Source of the DNA: JALYUA01 sp040004225 | GTDB taxonomy: Bacteria; Acidobacteriota; Thermoanaerobaculia; UBA5066; Gp7-AA6 | NCBI GenBank assembly: GCA_040004225.1 | Contig: JBDUBI010000032.1 | Span: 1-13,207, forward strand | Direction of reading: 5' to 3' | Length of the DNA: 13,207 bases | Shown here: in pieces, positions 6,422 through 13,093 of the stretch | How the letters are laid out: every line of letters starts with the position of its first letter | Position numbering within the stretch: position 1 is the first letter of the stretch | Position numbers and translations under genes: made by a program | Notes under the pieces: generated by a model | The model's database searches: none | Seen by the model: only the letters and a program-made list of their open reading frames with translations | What the model was told of the DNA's origin: nothing

Positions 6422-7097
6422 GAGAGCTTCGGATCCCGCTTCGCCCTCGCCCCTCGCCGCCGCGCCCGGCGGCCGGCGCCTGACCCCCGCCGGACCCGCG
6501 GGCCGCGGCCATCTCCCGGCACAGCCACGCCCCGGAGACCACCGCGGCCGCCCACAGGACGAAGGACGCGACGCGCGTCCCCGCGGCCAGCCCCCGGTCC
6601 CAGGACAGGATGCCGAGTCGCGAGAGCATCCAGTTCCAGTCGTGGATGGGGTCGGGGAAAAGCCCGACGAGGGGCAGTTCCATCATTCTGGCGTCGCCGA
6701 CGTAGGCGGCGAGATTGAAAAGCGACGAGGCGAGCCAGGCGGCGGAAACCGTGATGCCGAACCAGTCGCGCTGCCGGGCGAGCATCCATCCGGCGGCAAT
6801 CGGGGCCGCCACCTGCGCGAGGCTTCCTCCCGCGATCGATGGCCACCGGCCCGCCCAGGCGAGAACGAGGTGCCCGAGCTCGTGGACCCCGAGAGTGATT
6901 CCGCCGAAGAGGTCCGTCGCCAGAGGATCGCGCAACCGCCGCCAACCGGACCAGGCGAAATAGAGAACGAGAGGCGCCCGCCAGATCCACGACCGGCCCG
7001 CGCACCAGTCTCGCGCGTCTGCCATCAGGTCGGGGAACGGAGGCCCCCGCTCCGGGCTCGGGCGGTGCGGCGGCGCCGGAGGGACCAGCACTCCCAT
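6387..7097 (-). CDS. Small membrane protein with HELGH zinc-protease-like motif
   Basis: 236 residues from the ATG at 7097, 13 bases after the stop of the upstream gene. A second ATG at 7025 would remove a Pro-rich leader of 24 residues, and neither has a strong ribosome binding site. HELGH (72-76) lies within a hydrophobic segment (about 63-82), as in M50/site-2-type intramembrane metalloproteases. Further membrane segments are at about 92-107, 113-133 and 176-193. Candidates for the third metal ligand are Asp135 (YVGDAR) and His152/Asp153 (IHDWNWMLSRLGIL). No PDZ domain is present and the protein is shorter than RseP. Residues 197-236 are Gly/Pro/Ser-rich and overlap the DUF6526 gene by 35 bases, so the tail may be a read-through extension. 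Protease activity is inference; it could be a degenerate membrane protein. Confidence 0.7.
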   Translation of the reverse strand: MGVLVPPAPPHRPSPERGPPFPDLMADARDWCAGRSWIWRAPLVLYFAWSGWRRLRDPLATDLFGGITLGVHELGHLVLAWAGRWPSIAGGSLAQVAAPIAAGWMLARQRDWFGITVSAAWLASSLFNLAAYVGDARMMELPLVGLFPDPIHDWNWMLSRLGILSWDRGLAAGTRVASFVLWAAAVVSGAWLCREMAAARGSGGGQAPAAGRGGEGRGRSGIRSSPSSGSNPPASP

Positions 7098-7110
7098 CGC
7101 GGGTCCGGGG

Positions 7111-7437
7111 TCAGGAGCCTTCGAGCGTGTCGGGGACCGGGGTCAGATGGTACCGCGCGTCCTCCCCGACCGACCGCTGGAACCGGTCCGCGAAAGACGG
7201 AAGCTCTCCGGCCGGCTCGTCGGCGAAAATCCGTTCGACCCGGTGCAGGGGAAAAAAGACCGTCGCGGGAAAGAAGGTCAGCGGCTCCCTGTGCGAGATC
7301 TCACGCACCCATCCCTCGAACCCATCGAGCGACAGCCCTCGGACGATGATGCCCGTCGCGTCGCGCTCTCGCAGGAGTCCCCAGAACTTCTCCCGCGGAT
7401 TCACGAGCTGGACCAGGACGAAGTCTCCGCTCTTCAT
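7111..7437 (-). CDS. Conserved-looking hypothetical protein, 108 aa, coupled to mce
   Basis: The ATG at 7437 overlaps the mce stop as ATGA, a standard translational-coupling arrangement that also fixes the start. The protein is soluble. Residues 1-70 read as successive beta strands (DFVLVQLVNP, KFWGLLRERDATGIIVRGLSL, FEGWVREI, TVFFPLHRVERIFADE), a pattern like an Sm/Hfq or SH3-type small barrel. A short C-terminal stretch PSFADRFQRSVGEDA could be a helix. I cannot name the family. Its position directly after the epimerase suggests a link to methylmalonyl-CoA metabolism or simply shared expression. The fold is my reading of the strand pattern, not a recognised domain. Confidence 0.8.
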   Translation of the reverse strand: MKSGDFVLVQLVNPREKFWGLLRERDATGIIVRGLSLDGFEGWVREISHREPLTFFPATVFFPLHRVERIFADEPAGELPSFADRFQRSVGEDARYHLTPVPDTLEGS

Positions 7438-7844
7438 CGCGCCTCCGCCGCTTCCGAAAGCTCGATCAGCAGGCCATGCCCCGCGTCGGGATGCAGGAAC
7501 GCGATCCGCTTGCCGTCCGCGCCGGGAACCGGGGTTCTGTGCAGGAGTCGGAATCCCCGGGCGCCGAGGTCCGCCAGCGCCGCGTCGATGTCATTCACCG
7601 AAAAGCACACGTGGTGCACGCCCGGTCCGCGCTTTGAAAGAAACTTTGCGACGGGCGAGTCCTCCGCCGTCGGCTCCAGAAGCTCGATGCAGCTGTCTCC
7701 GACGGGCAGGAACGCCGTGCGGACCTTCTGCGCGGGCACCTCTTCGCGGTGCGCGACTTCCAGGCCGAGCGCGTTGTAAACGTCGAGGGCATCGTCGATC
7801 GACACGACGGCGACTCCGATATGGTCGATCCTGTAGGCGGGCAT
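7434..7844 (-). CDS. mce: Methylmalonyl-CoA epimerase
   Basis: 136 residues, the usual length for this glyoxalase/VOC-fold enzyme. It interconverts (2S)- and (2R)-methylmalonyl-CoA, linking propionyl-CoA carboxylase to the B12-dependent mutase. Two beta-alpha-beta-beta-beta modules are visible: RIDHIGVAVVSIDDALDVYNALGLE (5-29) and GVHHVCFSVNDIDAALADLGARG (75-97). Expected metal ligands are His8, His77 or His78 and Glu128 (LLIELSE), with Glu54 (CIELLEP) beside them. HRTPVPGADGKRIAFLHP (102-119) is typical of the family. It starts 20 bases after the meaB stop with no clear Shine-Dalgarno, and its own stop overlaps the next start. The gene order ACAD-meaB-mce supports a role in propionate or branched-chain acyl-CoA breakdown. 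Confidence 0.95.
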   Translation of the reverse strand: MPAYRIDHIGVAVVSIDDALDVYNALGLEVAHREEVPAQKVRTAFLPVGDSCIELLEPTAEDSPVAKFLSKRGPGVHHVCFSVNDIDAALADLGARGFRLLHRTPVPGADGKRIAFLHPDAGHGLLIELSEAAEAR

Positions 7845-7864
7845 CTGAGAAAAGTTATCAGGTG

Positions 7865-8815
7865 TCAGGAGCCGGGTGGGGGTTGCCGTCCGCGGACGAC
7901 ATCCTCGAAAAGCCGGGCCGAGGCCGCGTAGGGGTCTTCCGTGCGGGCCGCGACGCGGGCCACCGCGTCGGAAAGCCCGCCCCCGGCGCGGGACGGCGCC
8001 TCGACCTCGCGCCGAAAGCGGTCGTCGAGCACCGCGAGGAGACGCGCCCGGGCCCGTCGCCGCGCGCGTCTCTCGCCCTCTCCTCCGGCGCGAAGGTGGC
8101 CGGCGTGCAGCTCGAACGCGTCCAGGGTTTCCTTCACCCCGGCGGCGGATGGCGCGACCGTGCGGACGATCGGCGGCCGCCAGCCGGAATCGGGCGCCAG
8201 GTCGAGCATCATGGAGAGCTCCGTCTCCGTCCGGGCGGCCCCTTCACGGTCCGCCTTGTTCACCACGAACACATCCGCGATCTCGAGGATCCCCGCCTTG
8301 ATCGCCTGGATGTCGTCGCCGAGGCCGGGCACCAGGACGACCGCGATCGTCTCGGCCGCTTTCACCACGTCGATCTCACCCTGCCCGACGCCGACGGTCT
8401 CCAGAATCACGACGTCGTAACCGGCGGCGTCCAAGACGTCGACGGCATCCCAGCTCGCCCGGGCCAGTCCCCCGAGCGCGCCTCGCGTCGCCATCGAGCG
8501 GATGAACACGCCCGGATCGGTATAAATCTCGGACATGCGGATGCGGTCTCCCAGAATCGCGCCTCCCGTATACGGGGAGGAGGGGTCGACCGCGACGATG
8601 CCGACCCGCTGACCTCGCGCGCGGTACGCCTGCGCGAGCCGCTGCACCAGGGTCGACTTGCCGGCGCCGGGCGGGCCGGTGATCCCGATCGTGCGGGCGC
8701 GCCCGGTGTGGGGGAAGAGAGACGCCAGCAGATCGGGCGCGCCGCCCTCCCGCTCGAGGGCCGAGATCGCCTGCCCGATAGAGCGGGGATGCCCCCGGAG
8801 GACCCCCTCGACCAT
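7865..8815 (-). CDS. meaB: Methylmalonyl-CoA mutase-associated GTPase MeaB
   Basis: 316 residues from the ATG at 8815, which has AGGGGAG eight bases upstream. An in-frame TTG at 8848 would add 11 residues without a ribosome binding site. MeaB is a G3E-family P-loop GTPase that protects and reloads adenosylcobalamin-dependent methylmalonyl-CoA mutase. Visible motifs are Walker A GPPGAGKST (47-55), the VAVDPSSPYTGGAILGDRIRM switch region (74-94), RSMATRGALGGLA (106-118), DVVILETVGVGQGE (134-147) and the guanine-specificity NKAD (186-189). A basic Arg-rich helix (about 246-270) and a C-terminal dimerisation region (RTEDPYAASARLFEDV) follow. The stop lies 20 bases before mce; the acyl-CoA dehydrogenase gene is 40 bases upstream. 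The mutase (mutA/mutB or mcm) is not in the window. Confidence 0.95.
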   Translation of the reverse strand: MVEGVLRGHPRSIGQAISALEREGGAPDLLASLFPHTGRARTIGITGPPGAGKSTLVQRLAQAYRARGQRVGIVAVDPSSPYTGGAILGDRIRMSEIYTDPGVFIRSMATRGALGGLARASWDAVDVLDAAGYDVVILETVGVGQGEIDVVKAAETIAVVLVPGLGDDIQAIKAGILEIADVFVVNKADREGAARTETELSMMLDLAPDSGWRPPIVRTVAPSAAGVKETLDAFELHAGHLRAGGEGERRARRRARARLLAVLDDRFRREVEAPSRAGGGLSDAVARVAARTEDPYAASARLFEDVVRGRQPPPGS

Positions 8816-8855
8816 GGCGGGGACTCCCCTGGGCGGTGGCGCTGTCAAAGCGGGA

Positions 8856-9992
8856 TCAGGAGCCGAGCAAGCTCTTGGCGATGACGAGCCGCTGGATCTC
8901 GCTCGTCCCTTCGCCGATCGTGCAGAGCTTCACGTCGCGGTAGAACTTTTCGACCGGGTAGTCCTTGATGAAACCGTATCCGCCGTGGATCTGAATCGCT
9001 TTCTCGGTGGCCCGCACCGCGACCTCCGAAGCGTAGAGCTTTGCCTGCGCCGAGAAGCGCGTCACTTCCTCGCCGGCATCTTTCGCCGCGGCCGCCCGGA
9101 TCGTCAGCAGCCGCGAGGCGTCGATCTCGGTCGCCATGTCGGCCAGAAAGAACTGGATCGCCTCGAACTCGGCGATCGGGCGGCCGAACTGTCGCCGCTC
9201 CCGGGCATACCGGAGAGACGCCTCGTAAGCCCCCCGGGCGATGCCGATCGAGAGCGCGGCGATCGAAATTCGCCCGCCATCCAGGATCTTCATCGAATCG
9301 ACGAATCCGCTGCCCTCTTTCCCGAGCAGGTTTTCGGCGGGGACGCGGCAGTCCTCCATGACCAGGGTGCAGGTATCCGACGCCCGCATGCCGAGCTTGT
9401 TTTCCTTCTTCCCCACCCGGATGCCCGGATTGTCGAGCTCGACGATGAACGCCGAAATTCCGTGGCGCCCCGCCGATTTCTCGGTCACCGCCATCAGGAC
9501 GGCGACCCTCCCGACGGAGGCGTTGGTGATGAAGTTCTTGGAGCCGTTCAACACCCAGTCGGCGCCGTCGCGCACCGCCGTCGTTCGAGTCCCCCCCGCG
9601 TCGGAGCCGGCTTCCGCTTCCGTCAGTCCCCATGCGGCGAGCCACTCTCCGGATGCGAGCTTCGGCATGTACCTGCGTCGCTGCGCCTCGCTGCCGAACT
9701 GAAAGATGTGGTTCGAACCGAGCGAATTGTGCGCCGCGAGCGACAGAGCGATCGACGCGTCGACGGCGGAGAGCTCTTCCACGATCGCGGCGTAGTCGCC
9801 GTACGTCAGCCCGGAGCCGCCGTACTCCTCCGGAAAGAGCACGCCTAAGAACCCGAGCTCGCCCAACTGTCGGAAGACCTCGACTGGAAAGTGCTGAGCC
9901 TCGTCCCACTCCATGACGTGGGGACGGATCTCCGCGTCGGCGAATTCGCGGATGGTCTGGACGATCGCCTGCCGCTCGGCGGAAACAGCCAT
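8856..9992 (-). CDS. Acyl-CoA dehydrogenase (short-chain/butyryl-CoA type)
   Basis: 378 residues, full length. It is a FAD enzyme that introduces an alpha-beta double bond into acyl-CoA and passes electrons to electron-transfer flavoprotein. Domains in order are the N-terminal helices (1-120), the beta domain with WGLTEAEAGSDAGG (121-134), where the family usually has CALTEPxAGSD, and the C-terminal helices with RRQFGRPIAEF (266-276), AIQIHGGYGFIKDYPVEKFYRD (332-353) and IGEGTSEIQR. Glu361 in GEGTSE occupies the catalytic-base position of short-chain and butyryl-CoA dehydrogenases. The start is uncertain: GTG at 9998 (two residues longer) or ATG at 9992, neither with a good Shine-Dalgarno. 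Its place before meaB and mce fits branched-chain or short-chain acyl-CoA oxidation towards propionyl-CoA. Exact chain specificity cannot be read. Confidence 0.93.
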   Translation of the reverse strand: MAVSAERQAIVQTIREFADAEIRPHVMEWDEAQHFPVEVFRQLGELGFLGVLFPEEYGGSGLTYGDYAAIVEELSAVDASIALSLAAHNSLGSNHIFQFGSEAQRRRYMPKLASGEWLAAWGLTEAEAGSDAGGTRTTAVRDGADWVLNGSKNFITNASVGRVAVLMAVTEKSAGRHGISAFIVELDNPGIRVGKKENKLGMRASDTCTLVMEDCRVPAENLLGKEGSGFVDSMKILDGGRISIAALSIGIARGAYEASLRYARERRQFGRPIAEFEAIQFFLADMATEIDASRLLTIRAAAAKDAGEEVTRFSAQAKLYASEVAVRATEKAIQIHGGYGFIKDYPVEKFYRDVKLCTIGEGTSEIQRLVIAKSLLGS

Positions 9993-10004
9993 GTTCACAC
10001 ACCC

Positions 10005-10010
10005 ATTCTA
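10005..10010 (-). promoter_or_regulatory. Possible -10 box (TAGAAT) for the acyl-CoA dehydrogenase operon
   Basis: TAGAAT on the minus strand matches the -10 consensus at five of six positions. Transcription would start near 9998, at the GTG and a few bases before the ATG at 9992, giving a leaderless mRNA. The -35 region (CTCGAA/TCGAAG) is weak. The gap 9993-10045 shows no terminator for the upstream SpoIID gene, so this would be an internal promoter in a longer operon. Confidence 0.35.
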
Positions 10011-10045
10011 GCCAAAACCGCGTTCCTTCGAGAGCGCGCCCCGTG

Positions 10046-12349
10046 TCAGCGGGTCGAAGCGGGCCCCCCGGCGAGTGTGGAGCCGGGGACGATGTCGATG
10101 CCCGTGTAGTAGTGGCGCAGGATCTCGTCGAACTTCGCTCCGGCCAGGGCCATGCCATAGGCGCCGTTCTGGCACATTCCGACGCCGTGACCCCAGCCTC
10201 GTCCCAGGAAGAGAAACTCGGTCTCCCCCTGAGGACCCCGGACTCGCTGCACGGTGAAGAGGGCGTCGGGCATTTCGAGCGCCTGCCGAAGGTCGAAACG
10301 TTTCATCGTGGCCTCCGCGGCATCCGTCACGACCCGGATTTCGATCACCCGCCCGGACGCGCTCCTTCGAACCACCCGGATTTCCCGGACCTCGGTCCCG
10401 GCGACGCGCGCGGCCATGCGCCGGGAAAGCTCCTTGCCGGAAACGCGGCGGACCCATTCGGTCCAGGCGGACTCTCGCTCGAACGAGGGGCCCGCCGCGT
10501 CGAGCTCGACCCAGAGGGCGATCACGTCGGAACCGCGCTTCCACCAGCGCAGCCGGTCGCCGGCACGGAGCCTCAGGGTGCCTGTGGCGAGATACCGGTC
10601 CCCGACGCGGCGGGCAAGAGGCAGCTCCGGATCGACCGGAAGGCCGAGCCGGCCCTCCGCGGTCTTGACCCAGACGTTTGCCCCTTCGCGCCGGAGAAAG
10701 CGGCCCGAGCCCTCGACGATGCCGGAGGAGCGCATGGCCGCCGACAGGAGCAGCCCGGCGTACTCCTCCTCCGTCAGGTTTCGGTCGGGAGGTGGGATCG
10801 ATTCGCCGGCCCCGAACCGGAACCGGAGCAGGAAGTCATACGCCTCCCGCCCGGCGCCGGAGAGCCGCCCCGAAGCGGCAGGCGCCTCCGAGTAGTACTG
10901 CTCTTCTGCGGGGAGGAGATGGACCGCACGAGAGGGAGCGAGGCCGAAAGCGCCGACGACCGACGGGTAGACGGCGGAAGGGGCGAGGGTGCCAGGCGGC
11001 GCCCCCTCCACCGGGACGCCCGCCCAGCGCTGCGCCGTTTCGAGGGCGCCCGCGCGCGTCGCCCGGCGGCGGCCCGCGTGCCGGGACAGGACGTAACCGC
11101 GCCATTCGAGACCGCTCCGGTCGCGTGCGGCCGCGCGACGGTCGAGCGCCGCGCCCGGAAGGTCCGTCGTCACGAGCTCACCGCAGGAGACCGAGACGAG
11201 ATATGGGACGGGCGTTTCTCCAAACACGTTTTCCACGTTCTCGGTCCGTCCCCCGCACGTCGAGATGAACAGCGCGTCCGCAAACTTTCCTCCGGACGCG
11301 AGGGCAAGTCCGCGCGTCGCGTCGACCGCGGCGCTGGACAGAGGGTCCTCGGAGGCCAGCCCCGAATACACCTGGCATTTCGGCGTGGCACAGAGGTCGT
11401 ACCCCTCGGCCGCGAACTGCCCGCGGTGCGCCATGGCATAGGTGCGGGCCGCGATCGCCTGCGCCTTCAAGGCTTCGAGCTCGTCGAAGCGTTTGGGGCC
11501 CATCTCCGCGGGCACCACTCCGTAAAGGTACTCCTCGAGGTCGACGCGATTGACCACGTTCAGGGTACCTCTGCCGTTGACCGAGACTCGCAGGCTTCCG
11601 CGGTACGGTTTCCCGTCCCAGAGGACCGTCCCGTCGGAACCGTCGGAGAAAAGGGAGACGGGAGAGGCGAGGCGCCGGGTGACCCCATCCTCCCCGGTCA
11701 CGACGATCGTCGCAGCCGGGGCCGCCGGGTTGCCCGCGGAGCTGCCCTCGACCGCAATCGCGTCGCCGCCCGCCGCGCGGAGCGTCGCCGCGAACGTCTC
11801 GGCGGCGGCGCGGTTCGGAAAGTTTCCGAGAAGCGCGCGATACACCCCGCGGTCCGCCGAGAAGGCGACGGTTCCCGTGGTCGCATGGTCCCGCCCGAGC
11901 CGCTCCACGAGCTCCCGCGCGGGCTCCTCCTGCGAGAACGCGCCCGCCTGGACCTGGAAGGAGGCGGCGCGTCGGCCCTCCGGCGTCAGCCGCAGCGTCC
12001 CCCGCAACATCTCGGCCCGGCCGCCGGCCGCCACAATCCAGCGCCGGCCGGGAGGGCCGTACTTCAGCTCCGGGAGATCGCTCTTCAGACCGACGGAGAA
12101 GAGCACGCCGGAGGGCGCCGCATCCGAAGGCGCGGGAAGAGGGCCGGGTGCAGAGCGCGGGCCCGGCGGAGGCAGGGGGACAGGCGTGGCCGTCGCCTTC
12201 GGGGCCGCGGCCGCCGGCGCGCTCGCGGGTGCGGGCCCGCGAGGCGCCGGTGTCGAACGCGCGCAGGCCGCGGCGACCAGGAGGGTTCCGAGAACCGCGC
12301 CGCGGAGGGAGCTCCGGGAGACTGTCCCGGGTTCGAACGGAGGTCTCAA
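10046..12349 (-). CDS. Lipoprotein with SPOR domain and SpoIID/LytB-type glycan-cleaving domain
   Basis: 767 residues from a TTG at 12349 that overlaps the upstream stop as TTGA. The frame is open to 12421, but this start places a lipoprotein signal at the N-terminus (SRSSLRGAVLGTLLVAAAC, Cys29). A Pro/Ala-rich linker (31-80) follows. Residues 128-202 are a SPOR domain (FQVQAGAFSQEEPARELVERL ... YRALLGNFPNRAAAETFAATL), which in characterised proteins binds peptide-free peptidoglycan. The SpoIID domain begins near 260 (VVNRVDLEEYLYGVVPAEMG; Glu282 is the expected catalytic acid of this lytic transglycosylase family), continues with ALKAQAIAARTYA and STCGGRTENVENVF, and ends with GRGWGHGVGMCQNGAYGMA (716-734). 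An unusual insertion of about 255 residues (400-655) splits it. A role in cell-wall remodelling or division is inferred; sporulation is not. Confidence 0.9.
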   Translation of the reverse strand: MRPPFEPGTVSRSSLRGAVLGTLLVAAACARSTPAPRGPAPASAPAAAAPKATATPVPLPPPGPRSAPGPLPAPSDAAPSGVLFSVGLKSDLPELKYGPPGRRWIVAAGGRAEMLRGTLRLTPEGRRAASFQVQAGAFSQEEPARELVERLGRDHATTGTVAFSADRGVYRALLGNFPNRAAAETFAATLRAAGGDAIAVEGSSAGNPAAPAATIVVTGEDGVTRRLASPVSLFSDGSDGTVLWDGKPYRGSLRVSVNGRGTLNVVNRVDLEEYLYGVVPAEMGPKRFDELEALKAQAIAARTYAMAHRGQFAAEGYDLCATPKCQVYSGLASEDPLSSAAVDATRGLALASGGKFADALFISTCGGRTENVENVFGETPVPYLVSVSCGELVTTDLPGAALDRRAAARDRSGLEWRGYVLSRHAGRRRATRAGALETAQRWAGVPVEGAPPGTLAPSAVYPSVVGAFGLAPSRAVHLLPAEEQYYSEAPAASGRLSGAGREAYDFLLRFRFGAGESIPPPDRNLTEEEYAGLLLSAAMRSSGIVEGSGRFLRREGANVWVKTAEGRLGLPVDPELPLARRVGDRYLATGTLRLRAGDRLRWWKRGSDVIALWVELDAAGPSFERESAWTEWVRRVSGKELSRRMAARVAGTEVREIRVVRRSASGRVIEIRVVTDAAEATMKRFDLRQALEMPDALFTVQRVRGPQGETEFLFLGRGWGHGVGMCQNGAYGMALAGAKFDEILRHYYTGIDIVPGSTLAGGPASTR

Positions 12350-13080
12350 AATCGGGATCGGATCTGACCCTGAACCACAGTCCGGCGGAAGTCGTCCCCC
12401 CGCATCGTCACCATCAGGCACATCTCGAAAAGCCGGCTGCGAATCCGGCTGCCGATGCGATCCTCGAGACGGTCGCGCTCGCCCGACTGGGCGTCCGGTT
12501 CATCCTCGAAGTTCGAAGTGGCTATTGTGATTTTTTTCCGGTTGTACCGGGTATTGAGCAGGTTGTAGAGAACGTCGAGCACCCACGGATGGGGCTTCGA
12601 CGCTCCGAGCTCGTCCAGCACGAGCAGTTCCGCTTCCGCCATCGGCGACAGGATCGACTCCTTCGAGAGGTCCGCGTCCGGGCGGAAGCTGGTCTGGATC
12701 TTCATCAGCAGATCCGAAAAATCGACATAGAGGCCGTTCACGCCCTTCTTCGCGACCAGGTCCGAGAGGATGGCGCACGCGAGGTGTGTCTTGCCGCGGC
12801 CCGAGGGACCCAGGAGGAGGAGCCCGGCGTCCACGGCGGGCCACGTGTCGACGAACTCGCGCGCGATCCCCTTCGCTTTCTTCAGGGAAGCGTTGGTATC
12901 CGAGAAGTTCTCGAAATTACAGACGCGATACCGCTCTGGAATGCTCGCCGCCGAGACGCGGTCGGACTTGAGCAAGCCGTCGCGACAGGCGCACGAGCGC
13001 GCCAGTTTCCGCCCGTCGATGTTCTCGAGCATCCACCCCGTGCCGCCGCAGGAAGCGCAGGGAACCGGGTCGGAGGCCAT
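12346..13080 (-). CDS. DnaC/IstB-like AAA+ ATPase with N-terminal zinc-finger-like motif
   Basis: 244 residues. The N-terminus carries CxxC (Cys8, Cys11) and CxC (Cys30, Cys32), a likely zinc-binding knuckle, as in Gram-positive DnaI/DnaC-type helicase loaders. The AAA+ core has Walker A GPSGRGKTHLA (91-101), Walker B LLVLDELG (152-159), sensor-1-like ITIATSNF (184-191) and RIGSRIRSRLFEMC (208-221), where the arginine finger of this family lies. The likely role is loading the replicative helicase or a related DNA-remodelling task. IstB of IS21 elements is similar, but no IstA transposase or terminal repeats accompany it, which favours a chromosomal function. The start ATG at 13080 lacks a Shine-Dalgarno and sits six bases after a -10-like box. 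The stop overlaps the SpoIID-protein start by four bases. Confidence 0.88.
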   Translation of the reverse strand: MASDPVPCASCGGTGWMLENIDGRKLARSCACRDGLLKSDRVSAASIPERYRVCNFENFSDTNASLKKAKGIAREFVDTWPAVDAGLLLLGPSGRGKTHLACAILSDLVAKKGVNGLYVDFSDLLMKIQTSFRPDADLSKESILSPMAEAELLVLDELGASKPHPWVLDVLYNLLNTRYNRKKITIATSNFEDEPDAQSGERDRLEDRIGSRIRSRLFEMCLMVTMRGDDFRRTVVQGQIRSRF

Positions 13081-13086
13081 CGCGGC

Positions 13087-13092
13087 ATTGTA
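13087..13092 (-). promoter_or_regulatory. Possible -10 box (TACAAT) for the dnaC-like gene
   Basis: TACAAT on the minus strand matches the -10 consensus at five of six positions and ends six bases before the ATG at 13080. The predicted transcription start falls on the start codon, giving a leaderless mRNA. No good -35 box is present; that region lies inside the repeat element at 13094-13113. Confidence 0.4.
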
Positions 13093-13093
13093 A

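Noticed and set aside
7127..8884. Long plus-strand frame opposite mce and meaB
   Set aside because: Both minus-strand genes have complete family motifs; the plus-strand product has none.
10043..12367. A 774-codon open frame on the plus strand opposite the SpoIID-protein gene
   Set aside because: Its translation is rich in Arg, Gly, Pro and Ala without recognisable motifs, while the minus strand encodes a clear SPOR and SpoIID protein. High GC keeps stop codons out of the opposite strand.
12350..12421. Upstream ATG start (12421) for the SpoIID protein
   Set aside because: It would bury the lipoprotein signal inside the chain and overlap the dnaC-like gene by 76 bases. The TTG at 12349 gives a proper signal and a four-base overlap.
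12346..13080. IS21-type istB as part of an insertion sequence
   Set aside because: There is no istA transposase, terminal inverted repeats or target duplication in view. The N-terminal CxxC/CxC motif and the coupled SpoIID gene favour a chromosomal DnaC-like loader.
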